Shown here piece after piece: positions 16,428 to 24,877 of a stretch of DNA of 64,000 bases. Made by a program: the position numbers and the translations under genes. The DNA comes from JACMQX01 sp044225675 (GTDB lineage: Bacteria > Pseudomonadota > Gammaproteobacteria > Burkholderiales > Burkholderiaceae_C): assembly GCA_044225675.1 (NCBI GenBank), contig JBGAIH010000008.1, positions 89,316-153,315 of the forward strand, read 5' to 3'. The notes below the pieces were generated by a model. It searched no databases. It had not been told where the DNA came from and worked only from the letters and a program-made list of their open reading frames with translations. Each line of letters starts with the position of its first letter. Position 1 is the first letter of the stretch.

Positions 16428-17204
16428 ATGGCTGACGGCCTGGATGGTTTCGTCAACAATGCAGGCATGCACCACGCTCCGTCACCCGCCCCGGCATCTG
16501 GTCCGGCCCGCACTTCCTTGCATGACGCCACGAAGGCGATTGCGCCCGCCGCCGCTCCCGACTACCTCCACCCCGTGATCCCGCCCGGCATCCGCACGGT
16601 GCGCATTCCGGTCGTCGAAGCCACGCCGCAATCGCTTGAAGGCTACGGCGTGCTCGTCGATGATCCTGACCGCCAGGCCATCGAGATCGTGCGCTGGCCC
16701 GCCCAGGGCTGGCGGCCGGTGGACATCGACAGCGGCAACGAGGGCGGAACCACCCAGGGCACCTTCTTTTCCGAGTGGGACGGCGACATCCTCTACGGCC
16801 GCAACGACGCCGTCGGAGGGCACTACATCATTGGCTACGGCACCCTGCCGGAGCTGGCCTGCACGGGCCATCAGCGCCCGCCGGAACGCCTGCTGCTGTG
16901 GCACTGCAACTACCACCCCGACGGCGGCCAGATGTTCTTTCCGCTGGAGCCCGGCCCCTTCCTGGTGCCGATGGCCAAACCTGGCGACGACGTCAAGCCC
17001 GAAGACTTCGTGTGCTTCTGGTTCCGGGGCGGCCAGGGCCTGTGCATGCATCCCAACGTCTGGCATGAGGGCGTGTTCTCGACCCGGGGACTGCGCAGCT
17101 TTCACGATGTCCAGGGCGCCGTCCATGCCCGCGTCTCGGTGAACTTTCCTGCGGAGTTTGGCTGCCTGCTCGAGATGGCGCTCGCACCGGCCGGCGCCAC
17201 ATGA
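16428..17204 (+). CDS. Ureidoglycolate-lyase-like cupin protein
   Basis: 258 residues. After a low-complexity first 50 residues, the body shows AllA-type features: FFSEWDGDILYGRNDAVGGH, LLLWHCNYHPDGGQMFFP, FVCFWFRGGQGLCMHPNVWH, and RVSVNFPAEFGCLLEM at the end, with His residues (HPNVWH) where the cupin metal or active site lies. Ureidoglycolate lyase splits ureidoglycolate to glyoxylate and urea in purine breakdown. No other allantoin genes are nearby, so a related activity is possible. Its stop overlaps the MFS transporter start by 4 nt, implying coupled translation and shared substrate handling (inference). The start may lie later than 16428, since the first 30 residues are not conserved in appearance. 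Confidence 0.7.
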   Translation: MADGLDGFVNNAGMHHAPSPAPASGPARTSLHDATKAIAPAAAPDYLHPVIPPGIRTVRIPVVEATPQSLEGYGVLVDDPDRQAIEIVRWPAQGWRPVDIDSGNEGGTTQGTFFSEWDGDILYGRNDAVGGHYIIGYGTLPELACTGHQRPPERLLLWHCNYHPDGGQMFFPLEPGPFLVPMAKPGDDVKPEDFVCFWFRGGQGLCMHPNVWHEGVFSTRGLRSFHDVQGAVHARVSVNFPAEFGCLLEMALAPAGAT

Positions 17205-18388
17205 CCGGCACGCTGGTGCCGCTGGCCATCACGCTGGCCATCCAGGCCATGGTGTCGATGGCGCTTCTGACGCTGCCCGTGATGGCGCCCGTGGTGGCGT
17301 TGGCGCTCGGCGTGTCGCCGGCCCTTGCGGGCGTGTACGTTGCGGTGGCGTATCTGGGCGCCATCGTGGCCAGTGTGGCCAGCGGCGCGGCGGTCGCGCG
17401 CTTCGGCGCGATCCGGGTGAGCCAGGCGGGGCTGGTGATCTGTGCCACGGGCCTTGCGCTGTGCGCCGTCCCGGCGCTGCCTGCGGTGGCAGTGGGGGCG
17501 TTTCTGGTGGGCATCGGCTACGGTCCGATCACCCCCGCGAGCTCGCACCTGCTGGCCATCACCACGCCAGCCCACCGCATGTCGCTCGTCTTCTCGATCA
17601 AGCAGACCGGCGTGCCCCTGGGTGGCGTGTTGGCAGGCGCCATCGTGCCGAGCCTGCTGCTGCTGGCAGGCTGGCAGGGCGCGCTGCTGGCTTCGGCCGC
17701 CGCCAATCTGTTGTGCGCCGTCGTGGCGCAACCGCTGCGGGCCTCGCTCGACGCCGACCGCGACCCCGCACGGCCGCTGGCGCTGAGCAATCTGGCGCAG
17801 CCGATCCGGCTCGTGCTGTCGCATCCCGCCCTCAAGATGCTCGCTGCCTGCTCCTTCGTGTTCTCGACGGCGCAGCTTTCACTGACCGCCTATGCCGTGA
17901 CTTACCTCAACGAGTCGCTGGCCTACACGCTGATTGCCGCAGGCCTGGCGCTATCGCTGTCGCAGATGGGCGGCGTGATCGGCCGCGTGCTGTGGGGCTG
18001 GGTGTCGGACCAGGGCCTGGGCGCGCGACGCACGCTGGGCCTGCTGGCCGGGCTGATGGCCCTGTCATCGCTGGCGACGGCGCTGCTGCAGTCCGGCATG
18101 CCCGCCTTGTTCGTGATTGCGGTGCTGGTGGTGTTCGGCGCCTCAGCCGTCGGGTGGAACGGTGTGTATCTCGCGGAAGTCGCGCGGCAGGCCCCTGCCG
18201 GGCAGGCCAGCATGGCAACGGGCGGCACGCTGGCCTTCACCTTCTTCGGCGTCGTGGTCGGCCCGCCCTTGTTCGGCGCGATCTCGGGCCTGTTCCAGAG
18301 CTACCGCGCCGGCTACGTGGCGCTGGCCGTGCCGCTGCTGGTGTTTTGCGTGGCCCTGCTGCGACGGCGCCCTGCCCCTGCCGGGTGA
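17201..18388 (+). CDS. MFS transporter
   Basis: 395 residues with about 12 hydrophobic helices. An MFS loop between helices 2 and 3 is visible as ASGAAVARFGAIRVSQAG. A central basic loop (RASLDADRDPARP, about residues 188-200) separates the two halves. GRVLWGWVSDQGLGARR in the second half is the repeated loop. The ATG overlaps the stop of the ureidoglycolate-lyase-like gene (ATGA), so import or export of a ureide or related compound is a reasonable guess. The substrate is not determinable from sequence. Confidence 0.9.
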   Translation: MTGTLVPLAITLAIQAMVSMALLTLPVMAPVVALALGVSPALAGVYVAVAYLGAIVASVASGAAVARFGAIRVSQAGLVICATGLALCAVPALPAVAVGAFLVGIGYGPITPASSHLLAITTPAHRMSLVFSIKQTGVPLGGVLAGAIVPSLLLLAGWQGALLASAAANLLCAVVAQPLRASLDADRDPARPLALSNLAQPIRLVLSHPALKMLAACSFVFSTAQLSLTAYAVTYLNESLAYTLIAAGLALSLSQMGGVIGRVLWGWVSDQGLGARRTLGLLAGLMALSSLATALLQSGMPALFVIAVLVVFGASAVGWNGVYLAEVARQAPAGQASMATGGTLAFTFFGVVVGPPLFGAISGLFQSYRAGYVALAVPLLVFCVALLRRRPAPAG

Positions 18389-18393
18389 GCGGC

Positions 18394-18461
18394 AGTGACG
18401 CGTCAGTGCCAGTGACGCGTCAGTGCCAGTGACGTGTCAGGGGCAGTGACGCGTCAGTGGC
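18394..18461. repeat. 17-bp tandem repeat array, four units with palindromic core
   Basis: Units at 18394-18410 and 18411-18427 are identical AGTGACGCGTCAGTGCC; units 18428-18444 and 18445-18461 differ by a few bases. Units 1, 2 and 4 contain the perfect 10-bp palindrome TGACGCGTCA; unit 3 has TGACGTGTCA. The array starts 5 bp after the MFS stop codon and lies between two convergent genes. Confidence 0.88.
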
Positions 18462-18514
18462 ACCCGTGCGGCCGAGATGCCGAAGGCGCCTGAAAGCCGG
18501 CGATGCCGCGACGA

Positions 18515-19000
18515 TCAGTTGCCGCCGCGGACCAGACGCACCGCGCCGGGCGACGAGCGGGGGTTCTCACCGGCGCTGCCGTCCGCGAAGGCCACGTAGG
18601 TGAAGTAACCGGGGCCGGTGCTGCTGGCCGTCCAGAAACGCAAGGTCGGCGTACCGGGAAACGCCGCCGGATTGATCGCCGCCTTGCCTTCTTCGGCTTC
18701 GCGCGGGGCCACGATGCTCGACAGTTCCTTGAGCACCGGCAGACGCCACTGGCCGCCGGCGGCCTTGGCGCGCGCACTTGCTTCTGTATGACTGAACACC
18801 GACGCCTGGCCGGTGCACGTCTTGCCCTTGAACACCATGCCCTCGGCACAGCGCTTCCAGATGAGCCCCGTGCGCGAGTCGGTGACCTCCTGGCCATCGG
18901 CCGAAACCGCAAAGCGCTCCTGAGCGAGTGCGGCACCCGCGCACAGGAGCAGCCCGCAGGATGCCCATCGCATGACGCGCCTCGTTCCGCTTGTTCGCAT
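18515..19000 (-). CDS. DUF1566 (Lcl C-terminal-type) secreted protein
   Basis: 161 residues from the ATG at 19000 (GGGGGA about 6 nt upstream). Residues 1-25 form a signal peptide cleaved near ALAQ. The mature part holds the DUF1566 pattern: DSRTGLIWKRCAEGM, two Cys, GGQWRLPVLKELSSIV, FPGTPTLRFWTASS and a final VRLVRGG. DUF1566 domains occur in envelope proteins of unknown role, with a fold related to formylglycine-generating/lectin-like domains. Single gene, convergent with the MFS gene. Confidence 0.85.
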   Translation of the reverse strand: MRTSGTRRVMRWASCGLLLCAGAALAQERFAVSADGQEVTDSRTGLIWKRCAEGMVFKGKTCTGQASVFSHTEASARAKAAGGQWRLPVLKELSSIVAPREAEEGKAAINPAAFPGTPTLRFWTASSTGPGYFTYVAFADGSAGENPRSSPGAVRLVRGGN

Positions 19001-19158
19001 GGCTGTCCCCCAGATGTTGACGTTCGATCTGCGCATGCTAGCCAGCGGCAGCCAGCGCCTACTGAGGGAAGCTACGTAGCGGTAAGTACCTAGACGCGCC
19101 CAGGCGGCTGCGGCTTCGCAAGCATTTGGTCAACGGAAGTCCACAGGCACGCGCCGGA

Positions 19159-19623
19159 TCAGGCAAGCAGGCGCCCTTCGATCAGACGCCAGTGATGCGG
19201 CTCGACGGGCGTGATCGACAGCCGGTTGCCTTTCTTCAGCACCAGCATGTCGGCAAGTTCGGGCGTTGCCCGCATTTCGGCAAGCCCGAGCGTGCGCGTC
19301 TTGCGCAGCGCCTGAACGTCCACCAGCAGCCATCGCGGATCCTCCCGCCTGGACGCCGGGTCGTGGTAAGGCGACTTCGGGTCGAACTGCGTCGGATCCG
19401 GATAGGCCGGCGAGGCCACGCGCGCGATGCCGACGATGCCCGGCTCGGCGCAGCTCGAATGGTAGAACAGCACCCCGTCGCCGACCCGCATGCCGTCGCG
19501 CATGAAATTGCGCGCCTGGTAGTTGCGCACGCCCACCCAGGGCACCGTCGCACTCTTGGCTGCCAGGTTGTCGTCGATCGAGCACTCGTCGGGCTCCGAC
19601 TTCATCAGCCAGTAGCGGGTCAT
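19159..19623 (-). CDS. EVE-domain protein
   Basis: 154 residues from MTRYWLMKSEPDECSID, the canonical opening of stand-alone EVE proteins (Thy28-like). GVRNYQARNFMRDGMRVGD, VLFYHSSCAEPGIVGIARV and DPRWLLVDVQAL continue the domain, which is of the PUA/YTH fold class and binds modified bases. The ATG overlaps the stop codon of the FtsH-like gene by 4 nt (19620-19623), so the two are translationally coupled. EVE domains are frequently linked with modified-cytosine recognition in defence systems or RNA modification (family knowledge); nothing here identifies the ligand. Confidence 0.93.
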   Translation of the reverse strand: MTRYWLMKSEPDECSIDDNLAAKSATVPWVGVRNYQARNFMRDGMRVGDGVLFYHSSCAEPGIVGIARVASPAYPDPTQFDPKSPYHDPASRREDPRWLLVDVQALRKTRTLGLAEMRATPELADMLVLKKGNRLSITPVEPHHWRLIEGRLLA

Positions 19624-21824
19624 GCGGACACACCTCGGTAAGCCCATGCAGTGGGCACTTTGCCGTCCGCCGCAGCGCCTGAGGCTTCGAATGCGCGGAT
19701 CGCATCGAGCGCCTCCTTGAGGCTCATCTCGCCCTGCGCGAGCAGGCGTTCTGTCAGGTGCGTCGTCAGGGGCATCAGCCGCTCCAGGGTGGCGCAGGTT
19801 TCCGCGAAGAGGCGTTCGCTCTGCGCCTCCATGAGCGCGCGGGTCTGGCTGTCGGGCTCGCGCGTGGCGCCCTCGGCCTGCAGGGCGCCGAAGTTCAGCC
19901 TCGTCTTGCGGTACATGCCCATCTCGGCGATGGCGTGGTGCAGCAGCCGCGTGACGCGGGTGATGTCGTTGTGCGCTCCGTTGGTCGTGCCCTCCTCGCC
20001 GAAGAACAGCTCTTCATTGGCCATGCCGCCCAGCAGCACCCGCACGTCATGCTCGATGTCGGCCTTGGTCTTGAGCAGCGCACTGCCCTGCTTGTGGAAG
20101 ACGAAGCCCAGCGCATTGTTGCGCGGGCTGGCCTTCAGCGAGATCTTGATCGTTTTCATGTCGGCTTCGAGGCGCGCCCAGTCGCCGCCAGCGAGTTCGC
20201 GCTCGCGCGCGAAGTCCACCAGGAAATGGCCCCATTCGTGGATGGCGATGATGCGCCGCTCACGCTCGCGCTCGCGGGTCGCGTGGCCATTGACGTTGCC
20301 CACGAGCACGCGTTCGGCCGCCTGCATGAGCACGGCTTCCGAAATCAAGCCCCCGGCCTGCACGGCGCTGATTCCGGCCTGGTCGATGATGGTCTCGATG
20401 TCGGCCGGGCTGCGGCCTTCGGTCAGTTCCACGAGATGACGCAGGTCCATGCCCGGCGCCACCTTGCCGGCGCGCCGCGCGAGGTAGTGGCCGATGATGG
20501 CCAGGCGCTCCTCGCCATTGGGCAGGCGGAAGTCCACCTTCATCTGGAAGCGCCGCAGCATGGCTTCGTCCATGGCCTGCGTTTCCTGGTTGAAGTTGGA
20601 CGCCACGATCCAGATGATCTCGGCGTCGTCGCGCGTGCGCACGCCGTCGAGCACGGCCAGCAGCATGTTCTGCGTGTCGTCGTCGAACTTGCGGCGGCCG
20701 CCGCGCTTCATGAACAGGTCCTGCGCTTCGTCGAGAAACACGATGCAGCGGCGCCGCCGCTTGGCCATTGCCAGGATGCGGTTGAGCGTCTGCGCGCCGC
20801 CGCCGACGAATCCGGTTTCAAGATTGACCGCCGAGTGAAACAGGATCGGCAGATTCAACTCGCGCGCGAGGTAGCTCGCCAGCTTGGTCTTGCCCGTGCC
20901 GGCCGGGCCGCTGAACATCACGTTGAACGGCTTGCTGATGCCGTACTCGGCATAGGCGGCGCGGCGTTCGTACTGGTCCTTGATCTGCGCCACCTCGGCC
21001 TTGATGTCCTCCATGCCGACCAGATCCTCCATGCGGCCCTGGATCTGCGACGGCTCGATGAACTTGAGCGCCTTGACGTTGCCGCGCAACTGGGTCCACA
21101 GGAAGGCCAGCAGGCCGATCGAGAGCGACGCCGACACCAGCGCCCCCAACTGGCCCTTCCAGGCATCCCGCTCCGATTGCGGGCGGGCGCCCGAGAAGCG
21201 TTGCTCCAGCCGCGAGAACACCTCCAGGCTGGCCGCATCGAGTTCGCTGTAGGGAACGAAGACCAATCTGGCGCCCCAGGGCGCGGTCAGCGCCTTGTCG
21301 GTGAAGATCCGCGTCTCCATGTCGGAAGGGTAGTAGGCATACTGGCGCCCCCGCGACTCGACGAGCACGAAGCGTTCGGACACGCTCCATGACAGAGGCC
21401 GGTAGACGACGGTGATCCGATCCACCGGATTGCGCTCCAGAAAGCCCAGAACGGACCCGGCGCCAAACACCACCGGCAGGTCCTTGTTGTAGGTCCACGC
21501 GGTTGCAGCCCCGGCCTCGCTGGCGACCATGGCCTTGAGCTGGGCCTCCATCAGGGACTGCTTGCGCATTTCCCAGCCCGCATAGCCGGCCGTCAGAGGA
21601 ATCAGGAGGGCGACTGCAAGGACCAGCAGGCGGCGCCCCGGGGGCTGGACCGCGAACCAGTCCTGCAGCCGGGCGAGCCATTTGCGCAGGCGATCGACCG
21701 GCCGGCCCGTGGCGTCGCGGCCGCTTCGGCTTTCACCGTCGCCGAGCGGACTGTCCTGGCTGGCGAGGTCGGCGGCAGATGCCTGCGCCGCTGCGGCGGG
21801 CTTGTCGTTGGTGAGATCGGACAT
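19620..21824 (-). CDS. FtsH-like membrane AAA+ metalloprotease (divergent)
   Basis: 734 residues. Two hydrophobic segments near 65-85 and about 225-245 anchor it, with a domain of about 140 residues between them (periplasmic in FtsH). Walker A GPAGTGKT is near 305, Walker B CIVFLDEAQDLF near 360. The zinc motif HEWGH (HExxH) is near 530, and NGAHNDITRVTRLL matches the FtsH segment carrying the third, Asp, ligand. It differs from housekeeping FtsH: the usual DPALLRPGRFDR arginine-finger region is replaced by MDEAMLRRFQMKVDFRLP, the N-terminus has a polar 60-residue tail, and the Walker B is DEAQD. It is therefore a paralogue rather than ftsH itself. It is co-transcribed with the EVE gene (4-nt overlap). 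All catalytic residues I can check are present. Confidence 0.85.
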   Translation of the reverse strand: MSDLTNDKPAAAAQASAADLASQDSPLGDGESRSGRDATGRPVDRLRKWLARLQDWFAVQPPGRRLLVLAVALLIPLTAGYAGWEMRKQSLMEAQLKAMVASEAGAATAWTYNKDLPVVFGAGSVLGFLERNPVDRITVVYRPLSWSVSERFVLVESRGRQYAYYPSDMETRIFTDKALTAPWGARLVFVPYSELDAASLEVFSRLEQRFSGARPQSERDAWKGQLGALVSASLSIGLLAFLWTQLRGNVKALKFIEPSQIQGRMEDLVGMEDIKAEVAQIKDQYERRAAYAEYGISKPFNVMFSGPAGTGKTKLASYLARELNLPILFHSAVNLETGFVGGGAQTLNRILAMAKRRRRCIVFLDEAQDLFMKRGGRRKFDDDTQNMLLAVLDGVRTRDDAEIIWIVASNFNQETQAMDEAMLRRFQMKVDFRLPNGEERLAIIGHYLARRAGKVAPGMDLRHLVELTEGRSPADIETIIDQAGISAVQAGGLISEAVLMQAAERVLVGNVNGHATRERERERRIIAIHEWGHFLVDFARERELAGGDWARLEADMKTIKISLKASPRNNALGFVFHKQGSALLKTKADIEHDVRVLLGGMANEELFFGEEGTTNGAHNDITRVTRLLHHAIAEMGMYRKTRLNFGALQAEGATREPDSQTRALMEAQSERLFAETCATLERLMPLTTHLTERLLAQGEMSLKEALDAIRAFEASGAAADGKVPTAWAYRGVSA

Positions 21825-21924
21825 GGGAAATCAACCCCTGCGCAGGCGAAGGCCCACGCGAAGACGAGGCTCCATCCTACAGACACGGCAGATTCCGGCG
21901 CTATGGGAGGGGATATGCCCGGAC

Positions 21925-22566
21925 TCAGCGCCAGCAGGCATCGCGCCGCGCGCCATCGCCGGTGACGCCCCGCCGGCCATAGGAGTCGAGCGTGAGCGCA
22001 CCACAGTCGTCGTTGGCCATGCGCTGGCCGGCGACGGGGTGCATCACGAGTCGAAACTCGGTCGCGCTGGCCGCGCTGCCGCCCGCGCCGAACTCGATCC
22101 GGTAGATGGCCGTGCCCTCCGCTGGCGACTGAAGGAGCTGCGAAGGAATGATCCGCTCCACCGGCGTTCCTGCACGGTCCTGGGCAAACGAGTCGTTGGC
22201 CGCATGAAAGCGCTGCATGTACTGCGATGCCAGCAGCAGTTGCACCCGCGCCTGCGCGCGCAGGCCGCGCGTCACGTGGCTGGTGTAGGCCGGTATGGCG
22301 ATGGCTGCCAGCAACGCCGCGATCGCCAGCGCGATCAGCAGTTCGATCAGGCTCAGGCCGCTCGCTCTGCCGTGCGGGTCAGGCGCAGATCCCGTCGCCG
22401 CCCTTGAGTATCTGCACGCTGCCCACGGGACTGACGCAGACGGTGCGTGAGAGGCGCGCCCGGTCTTGCGGGCTCGCGCCAGCGGGAACGAAGCGCAGCG
22501 TTGCGGCGGGGCCGGGCGCCCAGCCGGTCGGGAGATACCTGAGATGGTCATGGTGGGAGTCGTCAT
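21925..22566 (-). CDS. PilE-like type IV pilin protein (start uncertain)
   Basis: The prepilin signature SG-LSLIELLIALAIAALLA (cleavage after Gly, Glu at mature position 5) is followed by AIPAYTSHVTRGLRAQARVQ and a C-terminal pilin-like domain with two Cys (NDDCGAL, RRDACWR). The oddity is the start. In this frame no ATG, GTG or TTG exists between the cleavage site and the ATGs at 22566 and 22551, so a normal short leader cannot be made. Either the leader exceeds 60 residues and overlaps fimT out of frame, a rare start codon is used, or there is a frameshift or sequencing error near the fimT/pilE junction. The mature part is intact. Last gene of the minor-pilin cluster. Confidence 0.7.
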   Translation of the reverse strand: MTTPTMTISGISRPAGRPAPPQRCASFPLARARKTGRASHAPSASVPWAACRYSRAATGSAPDPHGRASGLSLIELLIALAIAALLAAIAIPAYTSHVTRGLRAQARVQLLLASQYMQRFHAANDSFAQDRAGTPVERIIPSQLLQSPAEGTAIYRIEFGAGGSAASATEFRLVMHPVAGQRMANDDCGALTLDSYGRRGVTGDGARRDACWR

Positions 22567-23071
22567 GGGTCACGAGGTCGACGCTGTGCGCCAGCGCAGA
22601 CTGCACGCGCAGCACGGGCTCGGTGGCGGCGCGCTGCAGGTCACCGTTGTAGTCGAGGTAGATGATCCAGCCGGTGTGCCAGCCGCCTGCATCCTGCGCA
22701 CCTGCGCATCGGGGCTGGGCAGCCTGCGGGTCGGGCGAGCGGCACATCGTGACGCTGATGCCGCGCCGCAGCGCTTCCGAACGGGTGAAGCGGGCATCGT
22801 CGACGAACTGGTTGGCATCGCGGGCCACGGAATCCACCGAGAGCAGCCTGGCAAAGGCGGGGACGCCAAAGGCCACCATGACACCGGTGATGGCAACACC
22901 GACCAGGATCTCCAGCAGCGTGACGCCGCGCAGATGCTGGCGGGCGGATCGAGAGCGCCCCGGCGGCGCGAACCGGGACGCTGCGGGCTGGCCGGCCGCC
23001 GGCATCGACAAGGGCGCCGCCAGGGACCCCGACCCGGATGATGAAGACCGTCGTGTGGAAACTGCTTGCAT
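22379..23071 (-). CDS. fimT: GspH/FimT-type minor pseudopilin
   Basis: 230 residues from the ATG at 23071 (AGAGG 5 nt upstream). The prepilin cleavage motif RG-VTLLEILVGVAITGVMVA has Glu at mature position 5. RDANQFVDDARFTRSEALRR and MCRSPD follow, typical of GspH/FimT, and the C-terminus has DRARLSRTVCVSPVGSV. The leader before the cleavage Gly would be 48 residues, or 26 if the ATG at 23005 is used, far longer than the 6-10 residues of most type IVa pilins. Role: minor pilin priming or decorating type IV pili, or DNA-uptake pilus. The stop overlaps the pilE-like reading frame. Confidence 0.82.
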   Translation of the reverse strand: MQAVSTRRSSSSGSGSLAAPLSMPAAGQPAASRFAPPGRSRSARQHLRGVTLLEILVGVAITGVMVAFGVPAFARLLSVDSVARDANQFVDDARFTRSEALRRGISVTMCRSPDPQAAQPRCAGAQDAGGWHTGWIIYLDYNGDLQRAATEPVLRVQSALAHSVDLVTHDDSHHDHLRYLPTGWAPGPAATLRFVPAGASPQDRARLSRTVCVSPVGSVQILKGGDGICA

Positions 23072-23291
23072 GGCAACCTCTGCTGTGGATGGCCGCCAGT
23101 GTCTGGTTCGCTGGCCAGGCGTTCAATCAGCCTTTGGGCTCAGGCCTCGGGATGCGTGGCTGCCCGAAATCACCCTGGAAGATGAAAAATTCCGGACTCA
23201 TCCTGGGCATGAGACCTAGGCCTTTTGACCCACCCTGGAACAGGCGCAATGTCTGCCCACAAGGATGGGGGCGACGACTCGCTGACGCGCT

Positions 23292-23921
23292 TCACAGGCT
23301 CCGCAGAAACAGCTGGCGCCACCAGCGTGCGGTCACAACGGGCAATCCGGCGGCGTCGGGCTGAACAAACACCACGGCCTGGAGCCACACCTCGGTTCCG
23401 CCTGCGGACTCGCCTGCGGGCCCGGGTGCCTGCGGCTCAGGCCCCCATCCACGCGCCGTGATCACGAGACTGCCGGGCCGCGTCGCGTCGTAGCCTTCGA
23501 CCAGGCATTCAGGAGCGCGTTGCACAACCGTGTGACGTCCCGTGGCGTCTGCCGTATCCCACGGCAGGGTGACCACCGCCGCGCGCTGGTCACCATCCCA
23601 CTGCTCCGGGTCCTGCCAGAGAGGAGAGCCATCGGGCGTGACGGGGGCAGCTGCGGGCGCGATGCCTGAATCGGGGTCGCCCGCGTGGACCAGAGCCCCG
23701 CGTTCGCAGTGCAGCAGCGCAGCTTCGGCCGCCTGCAGCGCGATCGCCTGGGCACGCGCATGGGCCGCCACGGCATCACTGCTGGACGCGCCGCGAACCG
23801 ACACCGCCGCAGTCAGCGAGAGCACCGTCAGAACCACGAGGCACACGATGAGCACGACGCCACGGGCAGCCGCGTGCGCTGCGGCCGGCTGCCGCGCTCC
23901 TTCCGTCCGGCGCCGCCTCAT
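23292..23921 (-). CDS. pilX: PilX-like minor pilin assembly protein
   Basis: 209 residues from the ATG at 23921, overlapping the pilW stop by 4 nt. The N-terminus is RG-VVLIVCLVVLTVLSLTAA followed by QAIALQAAEAAL, the PilX pattern. The mature position-5 Glu of major pilins is absent, as is usual for PilX/GspK-type proteins. The rest is a soluble domain with two Cys. In the known system PilX works with PilV, PilW and FimT in the tip complex of type IV pili. No pilY1 gene follows, unlike the common arrangement. Confidence 0.82.
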   Translation of the reverse strand: MRRRRTEGARQPAAAHAAARGVVLIVCLVVLTVLSLTAAVSVRGASSSDAVAAHARAQAIALQAAEAALLHCERGALVHAGDPDSGIAPAAAPVTPDGSPLWQDPEQWDGDQRAAVVTLPWDTADATGRHTVVQRAPECLVEGYDATRPGSLVITARGWGPEPQAPGPAGESAGGTEVWLQAVVFVQPDAAGLPVVTARWWRQLFLRSL

Positions 23922-24877
23922 GGCGCGGACCTGTTGCGCAACTGCACCGTCAGTTCGAACGCCTGGCGCAGACGCCCGTCGGGGGACGTGCGGCGCTGCC
24001 CGCCACAGTCCAGGTACGTCGGTCCCGGGTCCCAGGGCTCCACCACCGGCGTTGCGCTGCGCACCAGCACACAGACTTTCACGGCCGATACCAGGGCCCA
24101 CCGCTCGGCTGGCGTCAGGGCTCGCAGGCTGTCCTCCACACCGGGACTGCCGGTCGAATCCGGCGCGAGCGCGCTTCCGGCGACGGGCCCCAGGCTGGCC
24201 GCGCTCAGGAAGCCGGCCGGCTCGACGGGCGGGCCAGACCTGCCAGAAGGGCTCCCGGGTGCGCCGACCGCAAGCATGAACCGCAGGTCGTCGACGTTCT
24301 CGACAAAGGGCTGCGGGTTGGTAAAGGGCCTCACGCCACCGCTGCCGGCGCACATGAGATTGCCGCGCTCGACGAACAACCGGTTCTGCACAACCGAGTA
24401 GTCGCCTTGGTCGTCGCTCGCCGGATGAATGCCGGAGCCGACGCAGTCCGTCGCTTCTCCGCCGGAGGCGGTGCGCAGCGTGTTGTAGCCGTCCCCCAGA
24501 TAGGCAACGGCCAGCGCAGCCGGGCCGCCCGGGGTCTTGCAGGCGAGATCCCCGAAGTCCGCGCGCGTCGACACGAAGCCCCCGTCGCAGGCGAAGATCG
24601 TCATGGCACTCGTCCGCAGATCATGCGCACTGGCGGCGCCCGGCGGTGGCGGGTTGTAGCCCGCCTGCCGCAGATGATGCGCAATGAGCGCGAGCGCGGC
24701 CTGCCCGTCATCGTGAAGTTGCGTCAGAGCCGTGGCCGTGCGGGTGGCACGCGCATTGCCGAGATAGAGCGACAGCACGGCGCTGATGACGAGAAGTCCG
24801 AGTGCCAGCGCCACGAGCAGTTCCATCATCGTGAAGCCGGCCTGGGCCGCCGAACGGCGTCTTCCAGCGGGCCTCAT
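23918..24877 (-). CDS. pilW: PilW-like minor pilin
   Basis: 319 residues from the ATG at 24877, which overlaps the pilV stop by 4 nt. The leader MRPAGRRRSAAQAG is followed by FTMMELLVALALGLLVISAV, with Glu at mature position 5, then SLYLGNARATRTATALTQLH and ALALIAHHLRQAGYNP, a typical PilW N-terminal helix and linker. Several Cys in the distal half (ATDCVGS, CDGGF, NLMCAGS) suggest disulfides. Member of the pilV-pilW-pilX block, inner-membrane inserted before pilus incorporation. Confidence 0.87.
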   Translation of the reverse strand: MRPAGRRRSAAQAGFTMMELLVALALGLLVISAVLSLYLGNARATRTATALTQLHDDGQAALALIAHHLRQAGYNPPPPGAASAHDLRTSAMTIFACDGGFVSTRADFGDLACKTPGGPAALAVAYLGDGYNTLRTASGGEATDCVGSGIHPASDDQGDYSVVQNRLFVERGNLMCAGSGGVRPFTNPQPFVENVDDLRFMLAVGAPGSPSGRSGPPVEPAGFLSAASLGPVAGSALAPDSTGSPGVEDSLRALTPAERWALVSAVKVCVLVRSATPVVEPWDPGPTYLDCGGQRRTSPDGRLRQAFELTVQLRNRSAP

